Source of the DNA: an uncultured Lachnospiraceae bacterium
GTDB lineage: Bacteria > Bacillota > Clostridia > Lachnospirales > Lachnospiraceae
Length of the DNA stretch: 64,000 bases
Direction: 5' to 3'
Assembly: GCA_947652735.1 (NCBI GenBank)
Contig: CANTEG010000001.1
Coordinates: 186,001 to 250,000 of the forward strand
Of the stretch, positions 18,040-25,344 are shown one piece after another. The notes under the pieces were generated by a model. That model was not told the DNA's origin. It searched no databases and saw nothing but the letters and a program-made list of their open reading frames with translations. The position numbers and the translations under genes are program-made. The first letter of the stretch is position 1; every line of letters starts with the position of its first letter.

Positions 18040-18174
18040 TTAAACTTCTTCCATATCTTCTAATCCATTTGCATATTCTTCCGCATCATCATATGTATCA
18101 AACCAATCAACTACTTCGCTGTTTTCATCCAAAACTACATATCCTTGTTGTACAGTAAATTTTTGTCTACTCAT
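18040..18174 (-). CDS. Small acidic hypothetical protein (44 aa)
   Basis: Reads MSRQKFTVQQGYVVLDENS at the N-terminus and ends with acidic YDDAEEYANGLEDMEEV. It overlaps the upstream gene's stop in an ATGA arrangement, a sign of translational coupling and of being real despite its size. Function unknown. Confidence 0.55.
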   Translation of the reverse strand: MSRQKFTVQQGYVVLDENSEVVDWFDTYDDAEEYANGLEDMEEV

Positions 18175-18359
18175 AATTTTCCCCTCCTTAATTTTTCAAT
18201 ATGTCTTTTAGCTGTTTTTAAAGCAAACGGTTTAGCATATGTATAATCAGTAGTCCATGTATATTCTCCGTTATATACTTTTGACACATATAACCAAAAT
18301 TTACCATATAGTTTTCTTATTTTATAACCTTGAAATGTTGATACGAGTTCATAAGTCAT
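18171..18359 (-). CDS. Small basic hypothetical protein
   Basis: 62 aa preceded by GGAGGTG; aromatic- and lysine-rich, ending in KTAKRHIEKLRRGKL. It is coupled by an ATGA overlap to the downstream 44-aa gene. Such compact basic proteins can bind nucleic acid, but no motif proves it. Confidence 0.5.
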   Translation of the reverse strand: MTYELVSTFQGYKIRKLYGKFWLYVSKVYNGEYTWTTDYTYAKPFALKTAKRHIEKLRRGKL

Positions 18360-18432
18360 AATCTACACCTCCATATACTACATATATACTTTCTTAATTT
18401 CATTGTCAGTAAGTCCTATCGTTCCATCCCTG

Positions 18433-18762
18433 CTAATCAATATTTTCTAAAGTGCATCCATTATTTTTCATTTCTCTAGGTATGATTTCTTCAGGGTAAG
18501 CTCCTATAATCGCTCCATCTTCAAATTTGATATTCCACATTGGGAGTGTGCTTAAATCCTGTTTTTCCGTTGAGCATCTTTCCACTACTTCAAAACTTTG
18601 ACTTTCTCTATCCTTATAATCTCCAAACGGACTCCAAAACTTCTTTGCGAATCCTTCACTTTCATAACAAGAAAAGCAATCATTTACAAATTCTTTTTCT
18701 CTTTCCTTTGACATATCCCCTCTATCTTCTGGATATTTTACTTTCATATCTTCCCATGTCAT
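18433..18762 (-). CDS. Hypothetical phage protein
   Basis: 109 aa behind GGAG. Hydrophilic with a central FWSPFGDYKDRESQSFEVVE segment. No recognised domain. Confidence 0.48.
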   Translation of the reverse strand: MTWEDMKVKYPEDRGDMSKEREKEFVNDCFSCYESEGFAKKFWSPFGDYKDRESQSFEVVERCSTEKQDLSTLPMWNIKFEDGAIIGAYPEEIIPREMKNNGCTLENID

Positions 18763-18805
18763 ACTCTTTTCTCCTTTCTCTGTTCAAAATACTGATTCTA
18801 AATAC

Positions 18806-18943
18806 TTACTCTCCATCTATTTCACAAAAATCTACATATGAAAAACTACACTTTTCAACAGCTATCTCTTCTGCCTCTTCTATGCTTTCAGCTTCAATGA
18901 CTATTTCCTCACTTGCCCAACAAGTCACTTTATATTCTTTCAT
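18806..18943 (-). CDS. DpnD/PcfM-like small protein
   Basis: 45 aa: KEYKVTCWASEEIVIEAESI followed by EEAEEIAVEKC and an acidic end. The pattern of a strand, then an A-x-S-x-E-E-A helix, matches the DpnD/PcfM C-terminal family found in phages and conjugative plasmids, whose function is not established. Confidence 0.6.
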   Translation of the reverse strand: MKEYKVTCWASEEIVIEAESIEEAEEIAVEKCSFSYVDFCEIDGE

Positions 18944-18977
18944 GTTTTATCCTCTCCTTTAACTCAAAATTGTGTTT

Positions 18978-19220
18978 TCATTGGGTAACAATTTTAATAT
19001 AACCCACTCCATCTTCTACGAAAGTATTTAGTGAAGTAATTGTTATATCATAAAAATCATTTATTTTTTCAATACACTTTTCATATATTTCTATTCGATT
19101 ATCTTCAGTCACATCAATACCAGGAATCGCAAAGAAAACATCGCCTTCATCTGCAATACAATTAATGTTCATTTTAATTATATCTTTATAAAATTCTCCA
19201 TACTCTTTTATAATTTCCAT
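18978..19220 (-). CDS. Hypothetical protein
   Basis: 80 aa behind GGAGG. Mixed alpha/beta with a FFAIPGIDVTEDNRIEIYE middle and no known motif. Early-operon member. Confidence 0.48.
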   Translation of the reverse strand: MEIIKEYGEFYKDIIKMNINCIADEGDVFFAIPGIDVTEDNRIEIYEKCIEKINDFYDITITSLNTFVEDGVGYIKIVTQ

Positions 19221-19253
19221 GTTACTTTCCTCCGTTTCTTCTCAATAAAATCA

Positions 19254-19457
19254 TTATTTCAACTGCTCAATATACAATTTCAATTCAGACAATGAATCTT
19301 CCATTGTTTGAATATCCGTCAATGCTCTTATTCTATTATTATGTATCATACTTTCCGACTTATAAGATAATAAAGCTTTTAATTCCTGTGCCTGTTTTAT
19401 AATCCAGTCGCAATGTGTCTTATTGATTGTAAAATCATCAATTTCTGTTGCTCTCAT
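19254..19457 (-). CDS. Small helical protein
   Basis: 67 aa, SD GGAGGTG. It is almost entirely helical (DWIIKQAQELKALLSYK, then SLSELKLYIEQ) and may form a coiled coil. Function unknown. Confidence 0.5.
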   Translation of the reverse strand: MRATEIDDFTINKTHCDWIIKQAQELKALLSYKSESMIHNNRIRALTDIQTMEDSLSELKLYIEQLK

Positions 19458-19471
19458 ATACTACACCTCCA

Positions 19472-19945
19472 TCAACCAATTTTAGCAATTTCCATATAGC
19501 AACCGTCCATTGCCTTGTCATACTGCCTAATGTCATACAACCATTTAAAAGGAACTCTAACAGTCCCCTCAGTTTTTAATTTTTCCATTACTTTTCCTAC
19601 ACTAAAATAACCCTGCATCCATCCATATCCTGATAGATACTGTGTCCTGTTAAATTCACATAATCTGTCATAATACCTAATAGTATTCTTCTGTAAAAAT
19701 TTCACATATCTATCTGATAAATGATAATTTTCCTCTTTATTGCTCTCATCATATTCAGATATTACGAATGAATTCCCACGAAATAATTCAAGTTGCCACA
19801 TGACTTCACGCATATTGTATAACGTTCTAGTAATTCCGTTTATCGCAATCATGTAATCATTTCTTGTTCCTGGTTCCCAATTCTTCTTACTGCATCTTCC
19901 ACATTTATAACTGTCTGTATTGATTGTCATTTTGTATCTTGCCAT
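19472..19945 (-). CDS. Hypothetical protein with N-terminal Cys pair
   Basis: 157 aa, start at ATG behind AAAGGATGG. A CGRCSKKNWEPG segment near the N-terminus could bind metal with only two Cys visible. The rest is aromatic-rich. Unrecognised. Confidence 0.48.
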   Translation of the reverse strand: MARYKMTINTDSYKCGRCSKKNWEPGTRNDYMIAINGITRTLYNMREVMWQLELFRGNSFVISEYDESNKEENYHLSDRYVKFLQKNTIRYYDRLCEFNRTQYLSGYGWMQGYFSVGKVMEKLKTEGTVRVPFKWLYDIRQYDKAMDGCYMEIAKIG

Positions 19946-20000
19946 AATTTTTACCATCCTTTCTTTTTCTACTTAAAACCATTGTTTCAACAGTAAAAAT

Positions 20001-20366
20001 TTACTTTACGTTAATAGTCAACCATCCATATGATCTATCCCAATCTCTTCCGCCTGGTCTTTGTAAAAGTTCCGTTGGTATTTCGTCCTCATGCTTAAAT
20101 ACACCTATCTTTTCTCTGGTATTCGCATCACGCAAATAAATATGCGTTATTTGATGATTTGCTTTTCCATGCTGAATCCTTTCTGCTACTGTGATAATCT
20201 TTTCTTCTACTTTGTCAATCAACCACTCAACAGTCATTCCATTGTGAAGCTGCTCTAATTCATCAAAAAGTTTTACAGCCATTTCCAGCGATTCTTTTTC
20301 ACCATATCCTTTTTTCTGAATTAATTTTCCAGCTTTCAGGATATTGTTATAGGTTTTTCGTTTCAT
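20001..20366 (-). CDS. Hypothetical phage protein
   Basis: 121 aa, start at the ATG behind AAAGGATGG. N-terminal helices (AGKLIQKKGYGEKESLEMAV) precede a beta-rich C-terminus. No known family. Confidence 0.48.
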   Translation of the reverse strand: MKRKTYNNILKAGKLIQKKGYGEKESLEMAVKLFDELEQLHNGMTVEWLIDKVEEKIITVAERIQHGKANHQITHIYLRDANTREKIGVFKHEDEIPTELLQRPGGRDWDRSYGWLTINVK

Positions 20367-20422
20367 ATTATCAACCATCCTTTCCACTCTCTATTTCTCC
20401 ATTAGCTCAGCGTTTATAGCCA

Positions 20423-20461
20423 CTATAAAAGGCACTAACGAATATTTTCCGCTAATGCCTT
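20423..20461 (-). terminator. Rho-independent terminator
   Basis: 12-bp stem on the minus strand (AAGGCATTAGCG with CGTTAGTGCCTT, one GU pair) followed by TTTAT. It closes the unit ending with the 20488-20652 gene. Confidence 0.85.
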
Positions 20462-20487
20462 CTAACTGGTTATAAAACAAAATCCAT

Positions 20488-20652
20488 TTATTCTTCCACT
20501 ATTTCAATCTTATCTCCTAATCTCCCAAAAGTATTCCATTTTCCATCTTCATATAAAGCTTTTATGATTTCACTTTTTAAATCCTGTCTATTATCTGCTT
20601 CAATCATATCAACTTTCTTTTTCTCATAATACCAGTATGCTTTCAATCTCAT
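20488..20652 (-). CDS. Small hypothetical protein (54 aa)
   Basis: Starts MRLKAYWYYEKKKVDMIEAD and ends with an acidic strand (DKIEIVEE). SD GGAGG overlaps the upstream spacer, and a clear terminator follows the stop. The family was not recognised. Confidence 0.55.
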   Translation of the reverse strand: MRLKAYWYYEKKKVDMIEADNRQDLKSEIIKALYEDGKWNTFGRLGDKIEIVEE

Positions 20653-20695
20653 AAAATTTTCCTCCAATTAAACGATTCTTTCATTGTACTAAAAA

Positions 20696-20929
20696 CTATT
20701 TTTCAAACTCTATAACTTCTGAATGAATACCACGTTTAGCAATTCCACATCCGTTCCACCATCCAATATTGTATATTTTCTTTTCTCCAACTTTCATATT
20801 TTCCAGTACATTTATAATATCTATATTTTCCAGCCGAAAAGCTTCAATCATATTTAGTTTTCCATATCCTCTCCATTCTGCATCTACTTTGTATCCTTCT
20901 TCCAATTTCTCAAATTCTGCACAAATCAT
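20696..20929 (-). CDS. Hypothetical protein
   Basis: 77 aa, start at the internal ATG seven bases behind GGAGG. Beta-rich (GKLNMIEAFRLENID, then IYNIGWWNGCGIAK). No known domain. Confidence 0.48.
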   Translation of the reverse strand: MICAEFEKLEEGYKVDAEWRGYGKLNMIEAFRLENIDIINVLENMKVGEKKIYNIGWWNGCGIAKRGIHSEVIEFEK

Positions 20930-20966
20930 CAACTTTCCTCCATTTAAAATAATTCCCTCATTCAAT

Positions 20967-21767
20967 TTACACACTTCGCAAAATCTTTTCTTCTAACTCT
21001 TTTAAATAACCATAAAATACCGTACTGTCCCGACTACTTTTGTAATATGTATATGTAATTTCTCCATTACTAAATAATACTTTAGCAAGTGCATTATTTA
21101 TCCATCCTTGTGTTTTAATAGGAACATTCACACCATGTTTCTTAAGAAGATATAAAACTACCGTTTTCCCTTCAAGCTCTTTATTGCAAAGTGTTTTTTG
21201 CGTCCTAATAGCATTCTCTGCTTCTGATATAGTATTTTCTATTTCTGCAAGCCGTCTTTCTTCCTCTTCTCCATCTTTCTGCTTACGATTTTCAAGCTCC
21301 GCTTGCCTTTCTGCCTCTTGTGCCACGATTTTCTGTTCTCTATATTCTGAATATTGTTTAGCAAGGTCGAATTTTCCAAGCATTAAACAAATTTCAATGT
21401 CCACCTTGTTAATATAACAGCCATTCTGTTTGGATTTTTCCAATTTCTTATAAAATCCATTTATTCCCAAATATTGATAATTTGATATGCTATTGACAAC
21501 TTTATCTAGTTTACAACACCCATCTACATAGCTGAGCTTATAACAAATGATTCCGATATCTTCCCACAAATTAAAACAAAAATCATCTCTATATGATTCT
21601 TTTACAATTTCTAAATAAAGATTTCTATGTGCTATATCATGTGTAATATTTTCCAGACTATAAAGCGTTCTGTATGGCTTTACAACCGTGTTCCCATCTT
21701 TTGCAAAAGTAATACATTTCTTTCTTACTGATTCCATTGTATCAAAACTAACTTCTCTGATTTCCAT
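20967..21767 (-). CDS. Hypothetical coiled-coil protein
   Basis: 266 aa. The N-terminal half is globular. Residues ~145-200 form a strongly charged coiled coil (AQEAERQAELENRKQKDGEE), followed by a small C-terminal domain containing NNALAKVLFSNGEITYTYYK. SD GAGGATTAG precedes the ATG. Not recognised; the C-terminal segment could bind DNA or RNA. Confidence 0.5.
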   Translation of the reverse strand: MEIREVSFDTMESVRKKCITFAKDGNTVVKPYRTLYSLENITHDIAHRNLYLEIVKESYRDDFCFNLWEDIGIICYKLSYVDGCCKLDKVVNSISNYQYLGINGFYKKLEKSKQNGCYINKVDIEICLMLGKFDLAKQYSEYREQKIVAQEAERQAELENRKQKDGEEEERRLAEIENTISEAENAIRTQKTLCNKELEGKTVVLYLLKKHGVNVPIKTQGWINNALAKVLFSNGEITYTYYKSSRDSTVFYGYLKELEEKILRSV

Positions 21768-21790
21768 TGTCTAATCCTCCATTTTTTCCA

Positions 21791-21830
21791 ATAATAAAAG
21801 CAAGCAACAAACGGAAATGTTGCTTGCTTA
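21791..21830 (-). terminator. Rho-independent terminator
   Basis: Perfect 12-bp stem AAGCAAGCAACA/TGTTGCTTGCTT with an 8-nt loop, then TTTATTATT on the minus strand. Confidence 0.9.
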
Positions 21831-21865
21831 TTACTTCTCTTTCTCTATGCCGTTTATTTGCCTTA

Positions 21866-21926
21866 TTTAAAGCCTTAATGCAACGCACATGAAGATTTTC
21901 ATATGCGCTGTGTTTAAGGCTTTAAA
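21866..21926. repeat. Long near-palindromic hairpin
   Basis: 13-bp perfect arms TTTAAAGCCTTAA (21866-21878) and TTAAGGCTTTAAA (21914-21926). A second internal stem (ATGAA/TTCAT plus CGCA/TGCG) extends the hairpin. It has no T-tract and lies before a separate terminator. Confidence 0.7.
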
Positions 21927-21944
21927 TGGGTTTTGTATGTGTTT

Positions 21945-22136
21945 CTAAATATCAATTATCTTTTGATTGAATCCGAAAATCTTTATTAAGAAATCAATGT
22001 TGAAATTTATGTGAAGCCGGAAACCGCATTTGTTAAAATACTGTAAAGTTATTTCAAAAGGCTCTCCAGATGTTCCACCTATTTTAAAACGCCATCCGTT
22101 TTTCAATTTTTTATATCCATATTTTCCCATACTCAT
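21945..22136 (-). CDS. Small hypothetical protein
   Basis: 63 aa behind GGAG. Basic N-terminus (GKYGYKKLKNGWRFKIGG) and hydrophobic C-terminus. Followed by the 21866-21926 hairpin and a terminator. Function unknown. Confidence 0.48.
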   Translation of the reverse strand: MSMGKYGYKKLKNGWRFKIGGTSGEPFEITLQYFNKCGFRLHINFNIDFLIKIFGFNQKIIDI

Positions 22137-22227
22137 TTTTCTCCTTATAGTTGAAACAGTAGTTTCATTGGAAGATATTTATTCATCACCAGAATCTACA
22201 TTTAATTCACTTCCATAAAATATAAAA

Positions 22228-22419
22228 TTAATCAATCAAAAACTTTTTATAAAATTCTTTAAGTTCTTCTTCTGGCATCTGTTCATAAACTTCATCCATT
22301 GCATTATCAATTGTGTCCTTTTCCCAATTTGAATCAATTTCAAATCCAAGAAATTCTTCAATATAATCATTTCCCCAATTAAACAATTCGGTCTTTAATT
22401 CTTCAAATCTTTTATCCAT
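22228..22419 (-). CDS. Small acidic hypothetical protein
   Basis: 63 aa, SD GGAG. Acidic and helical (DTIDNAMDEVYEQMPEEELK). Small acidic phage proteins can be DNA mimics, but nothing here demonstrates that. Confidence 0.48.
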   Translation of the reverse strand: MDKRFEELKTELFNWGNDYIEEFLGFEIDSNWEKDTIDNAMDEVYEQMPEEELKEFYKKFLID

Positions 22420-22454
22420 AATTTTATTCTCCTTTTCTCTATGAAATACACGGT

Positions 22455-22712
22455 TTATCGTTCCAACACTGCTATATATTTCTTTAATAATCTTTCGCTT
22501 TTTATTGATTTATTTCCTTGTCGCAACGAGTATTTCTTCCTTGTTGCTCCCCTTAAAGTAATATCAAAAAGAATACTTCCATCATTGAATAACCATCCTC
22601 CACATGACTTTTCAATAATTTTCAATCCATTTTCCAAATAGTCTTTATAATTATCAGCGTCCTCTTTGTGTGTAAAATCTATATAACCATTTTTTGTATC
22701 TACCCTAAACAT
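22455..22712 (-). CDS. Hypothetical protein
   Basis: 85 aa, weak-spaced GGGAG. Beta-alpha start (FRVDTKNGYIDFTHKEDADN) then a basic C-terminus (RKKYSLRQGNKSIK). Not recognised. Confidence 0.48.
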   Translation of the reverse strand: MFRVDTKNGYIDFTHKEDADNYKDYLENGLKIIEKSCGGWLFNDGSILFDITLRGATRKKYSLRQGNKSIKSERLLKKYIAVLER

Positions 22713-22732
22713 AATGCTTTTCTTTCTCCCTT

Positions 22733-22975
22733 CTAAAACGTCATAACCTTTTCTTTTGTCAGTAACAAAAATGTTCCAAGCGGCAATAAGAGTAATGAAA
22801 CTGTTGCATCACCATCCAACAGAAACGGTATTATAATACCGATGGCTGCCATTATTGCACCTGATAACTTTTGCTTCATATAATATAGGCGTTCTGTTCT
22901 CTGTCTAATTCTCTGCTTTGTTTCTCCACTCTCAATGAGATAATTTTTAAGTGCTATATACTTTGCATTTAACAT
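22733..22975 (-). CDS. Small two-helix membrane protein
   Basis: 80 aa. A basic N-terminal segment (ETKQRIRQRTERLYYMKQK) precedes two membrane helices (AIMAAIGIIIPFLL and LLLLPLGTFLLL). The start was set at the Met behind GGTGG; an upstream ATG is possible. Topology suggests an inner-membrane microprotein; role unknown. Confidence 0.52.
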   Translation of the reverse strand: MLNAKYIALKNYLIESGETKQRIRQRTERLYYMKQKLSGAIMAAIGIIIPFLLDGDATVSLLLLPLGTFLLLTKEKVMTF

Positions 22976-23114
22976 AATTTCCACCATTTAACCTTTCTTT
23001 GATTGTGTATGTATTAATAACTATTTCTCCATTGTTTTCTTGTTACCATCTGCATTTTACAGGCTGTGGACTGTTTGAAAGTTGATCAGGCTTCCAGGCT
23101 GCATTATAACAAGT

Positions 23115-23146
23115 AAGGCAGACGGTTTTATTTTCCATCTGCCTTT
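23115..23146 (-). terminator. Hairpin terminator
   Basis: AAGGCAGATGG pairs with CCGTCTGCCTT (one GU) around AAAATAAAA, just past the stop of the 23166-23369 gene. The T-tract is short, so efficiency is uncertain. Confidence 0.6.
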
Positions 23147-23165
23147 AAATATCCCTTCTATTGGG

Positions 23166-23369
23166 TTAATGTTCCGTGTAAGTATATCCCATTGCAATTT
23201 TCCACGCTTCACAACTTGCATATTTTGTAATTCTGCTTGCTAAATTTGCTTTTATGTAATTTTCTGGACATCCCCAAAAAGAATCTACTATCAATAAGAC
23301 TCTTCTGTCATCTTTTGACATATTTTTGATGCCTTTTATTTTTTCTTTCAGTTCTACAATGCTAAACAT
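23166..23369 (-). CDS. Small hypothetical protein
   Basis: 67 aa behind GGGAG. Contains RRVLLIVDSFWGCPENYIKAN and ends in an aromatic tail. No family recognised. Confidence 0.48.
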   Translation of the reverse strand: MFSIVELKEKIKGIKNMSKDDRRVLLIVDSFWGCPENYIKANLASRITKYASCEAWKIAMGYTYTEH

Positions 23370-23381
23370 GGTTTTCTCCCT

Positions 23382-23498
23382 TCAAATAATTGTTTTGATA
23401 CTCAATATATTCAATAACAAACCCTTACTTTTGATATTCCAAAAAGTATTATAATGTTCTTTTAAGTTGCTACCTTTTATAAATACTTCTACAATTAT
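23382..23498 (-). CDS. Putative 38-aa protein with AUA start
   Basis: Minus-strand frame beginning ATA ATT GTA GAA, nine bases behind a perfect AGGAGG, with no ATG, and TTG only late in the frame. A 9-codon frame (MAKKKKIRR) ends within the SD just upstream and could act as a leader. Taken alone it is weak, but it matches the AUA starts seen in the rightward arm. Confidence 0.4.
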   Translation of the reverse strand: MIVEVFIKGSNLKEHYNTFWNIKSKGLLLNILSIKTII

Positions 23499-23664
23499 TT
23501 TTCCTTACCTCCTGATTTTCTTTTTCTTTGCCATTCTCAACCCATCAATCAAAATCCAGAGCTAATATACTATACTTCAACCGATATTAGTATTATTGAT
23601 ATGACAAAGTAACACCCATGTGGGACATTGCACCCACTAGACGCTTTTCGTTGGGTCTATGTAA

Positions 23665-23775
23665 TTATTTTGTAATAACTGTAAAGCCAGCCTTTTCGGC
23701 TTTTCTAATTTCTGCAAATGTCATTTCTGTTGTTGCTATGTAATTATTCTTTAATCTTATTTCTACCTTTACCAT
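23665..23775 (-). CDS. Small hypothetical protein (36 aa)
   Basis: Reads MVKVEIRLKNNYIATTEMT at the N-terminus, then FAEIRKAEKAGFTVITK. A strong AGGAGG lies before the ATG. It is the first gene after the structured non-coding region and could be controlled by the terminator-like hairpin at 23821-23885. Confidence 0.55.
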   Translation of the reverse strand: MVKVEIRLKNNYIATTEMTFAEIRKAEKAGFTVITK

Positions 23776-23820
23776 TGTTTTCTCCTCCTTTTGTTTTATT
23801 CTTTATTGTAAATTTGCAAT

Positions 23821-23885
23821 AAAAAATGTGATTCTAAGTCATGAGCTTATGTCGGACTGGTTCCCCGTCTACCGATGAATCACAT
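23821..23885 (-). terminator. Structured terminator at the end of the non-coding RNA region
   Basis: 9-bp stem ATGTGATTC/GAATCACAT (23877-23885 with 23826-23834) encloses a 42-nt internally folding loop and is followed on the minus strand by six Ts. It lies 46 bp before the 36-aa gene, so it could be a plain terminator for the ncRNA or an attenuator. Confidence 0.7.
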
Positions 23886-24172
23886 AAAGCAGTTTACAAG
23901 CAGTTTCTAATTTAGTGTTGCTATCAGATGTTACTTGCGTTCTGCTTTTAAGCTATAAGAAACATTCTTATAAAATGTGTACAATCTGTTTTAAATGGCA
24001 GGTGTACAAACTGCCAATGCCAGCACAATATTTAAAGTGCATTGCTAGTCTTGAGCACTTAGGAAGTATTAGCCGTTCCTTTGCCTTTTTTGCGTCTCCT
24101 AGTTTACATGTACTCTACGCTAATACCGTCATGGGTAATTATTTCGTATCGCTACTCTAACGATATAGAACA

Positions 24173-24213
24173 CTTGCAAGGATTTATCTTGTGGACGCTT
24201 GCAAGATTTTTTA
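24173..24213 (+). terminator. Possible plus-strand terminator
   Basis: CTTGCAAG/CTTGCAAG stem followed by ATTTTTTAA on the plus strand. It could end a rightward RNA or be a helix of the minus-strand RNA. Confidence 0.35.
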
Positions 24214-24220
24214 ATAAGAA

Positions 24221-24249
24221 AAGAGTGCCAAAAGGTTCTTGACACTCTT
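24221..24249 (-). terminator. Internal hairpin, possible terminator
   Basis: 11-bp stem AAGAGTGTCAA/TTGGCACTCTT (one GU) with a 7-nt loop, then TTCTTATT on the minus strand. Could end a ~500-nt RNA started at 24727. Confidence 0.5.
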
Positions 24250-24613
24250 TAAAAAATCATATTTGTTTGCTTCATTTATTTTTTAGAAAAAACATTTGCT
24301 GGATGTTTTTTCTCTTAATGACTTATGCATAACTTTGTTACTGTTCGCTTGTCATTTATAACTATTCTTTACATGTCTACTTTTCCAGGACTGGCTAACA
24401 GTGTCTAGGCTGTTTGTTTCTCTCACTCAACACAGCAACTAGAATATATTCAAGCTGCAATCACGTTTCGCATCATGTACAACCGGTTATAAGCAGTTGT
24501 TTGCAATGTGAAGTTGTAGACTGCCTATAACTGATTTAGGTTAGCGACTTGATACGTGTTAATTTCAAGTCGGTAATGATTGTTTGTTACTTTTAGTTTT
24601 GGGAAATTTACAC

Positions 24614-24642
24614 TTGAAAAGTGAATGTTGAAATGTTAGAAT
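24614..24642 (+). promoter_or_regulatory. Plus-strand promoter for a small RNA
   Basis: TTGAAA (24614-24619), 17-bp spacer, TAGAAT (24637-24642) with an extended TG. A near-identical promoter exists in inverted orientation at 25049-25077. Confidence 0.65.
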
Positions 24643-24648
24643 AATTAT

Positions 24649-24718
24649 GTAATCACTTTTAAGTGGTATGTGAGAAGCCGTTTCGTAGTTTGGTCGCTGT
24701 GAACGGCTTTTCGTATTT
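24649..24718 (+). ncRNA. Candidate ~70-nt antisense small RNA
   Basis: The region from the predicted start of the 24614-24642 promoter to a hairpin AAGCCGTT/AACGGCTT (24675-24682 with 24702-24709) followed by TTTCGTATTT, a good terminator. A second small stem CACTT/AAGTG sits near the 5' end. It is fully complementary to the first ~80 nt of the minus-strand transcript starting near 24727, the layout of a regulatory antisense RNA. Confidence 0.6.
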
Positions 24719-24733
24719 CCTTAACTTGTTTAT

Positions 24734-24762
24734 ATCTTATCATAATTCGAAACGATTGTCAA
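24734..24762 (-). promoter_or_regulatory. Minus-strand promoter for the structured RNA
   Basis: TTGACA (24757-24762), exactly 17 bp, TAAGAT (24734-24739) with an extended -10 TG. No start codon with an SD follows for ~900 bp, so it drives non-coding RNA. Confidence 0.7.
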
Positions 24763-24789
24763 CCTATTTTTATGAAATATTTCATATTT

Positions 24790-24996
24790 TTATGATTTAT
24801 CTTTCTTGTGTTCCATTATATCCCCTGGTTGGCAATTTAAGAAATCACATATTTTATCAATCGTTTTCATATTTACATACTCATTTTTAGATAATGCTGC
24901 TAATGTATTACTACCACAGCCAATAGCCTTTTTTAAGTCCATTTTACTTATACCTTTTCTATTAAGCATATCTAACAATTTATAATAAGTAATCAT
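24790..24996 (-). CDS. XRE-family regulator
   Basis: 68-aa Cro-like protein: YKLLDMLNRKGISKMDLKKA then IGCGSNTLAAL form the HTH, followed by KTIDKICDFLNCQPGDIMEH. This is the same compact type as the 3851 gene. SD GGTGGTGA. Two promoters lie upstream (25049-25077 and 25305-25333), the latter with an inverted repeat in its spacer. A likely lysogeny or early-gene regulator. Confidence 0.82.
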   Translation of the reverse strand: MITYYKLLDMLNRKGISKMDLKKAIGCGSNTLAALSKNEYVNMKTIDKICDFLNCQPGDIMEHKKDKS

Positions 24997-25048
24997 ATAT
25001 TCACCACCTTATATAATATAAGGAAATAATATCATATAGAAATAATTT

Positions 25049-25077
25049 TTTCTAGCATTTCAATATTCACTTTTCAA
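25049..25077 (-). promoter_or_regulatory. Promoter of the XRE gene
   Basis: TTGAAA (25072-25077), 17 bp, TAGAAA (25049-25054), extended TG. The sequence around it matches the plus-strand small-RNA promoter at 24611-24650. TTGTCA-aatc-TGACAA, an operator-like palindrome, lies just upstream. Confidence 0.6.
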
Positions 25078-25304
25078 GGTTCACAAAACTTTTTATTTTG
25101 GGAATTTTCATTGTCAGATTTGACAACTATCCAGAAATGATTTATACTTTACTTGTCTAGGGTAAAGCATTTTTTGCTTTTCTGAAATTTCCCTATTTCG
25201 TTAAGGAATGGGGATTTTTCTTTTTGTCTTAATTGTCGGAGTTTGCAGTGCCTTAGCCGTTTATCTTGACTTTTTGTTTTGTCCCTGTCTCTTAACTTGT
25301 ATTT

Positions 25305-25333
25305 ATGATAACACACTTTTAATGTGTTGTCAA
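25305..25333 (-). promoter_or_regulatory. Promoter with palindromic spacer (operator)
   Basis: TTGACA (25328-25333), 17 bp, TATCAT (25305-25310). The spacer is the palindrome ACACA...TGTGT, ideally placed for repression. The ~300-nt leader between this promoter and the XRE gene at 24996 has no convincing gene. Confidence 0.68.
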
Positions 25334-25344
25334 TCATTTTTTGT

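Larger units (their letters stand above)
23821..24727 (-). ncRNA. Candidate large structured non-coding RNA
   Basis: About 900 nt without a credible gene, downstream of a good minus-strand promoter (24734-24762) and ending in a terminator. Long helices include 24484-24497 with 24520-24533 (14 positions, one mismatch), GTATTAGC 24066-24073 with 24119-24126, CTTGCAAG 24173-24180 with 24198-24205, AAGAGTGCCAA 24221-24231 with 24239-24249, and several 6-8 bp stems. Size, phage location and density of helices recall GOLLD and ROOL RNAs of Firmicutes phages. A hairpin at 24221-24249 may split it into two RNAs (~500 and ~390 nt). The strand is favoured by promoter and terminator, not proven. Confidence 0.6.

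Noticed and set aside
18540-18962. Plus-strand open frame of 140 codons
   Set aside because: It lies antisense to two supported minus-strand genes, has no ribosome-binding site and its composition is that of a reverse frame.
25149-25337. Minus-strand open frame of 62 codons upstream of the XRE gene
   Set aside because: Its ATG overlaps the -35 of the promoter at 25305-25333, there is no SD, and its product is low-complexity basic sequence. Treated as a 5' leader.
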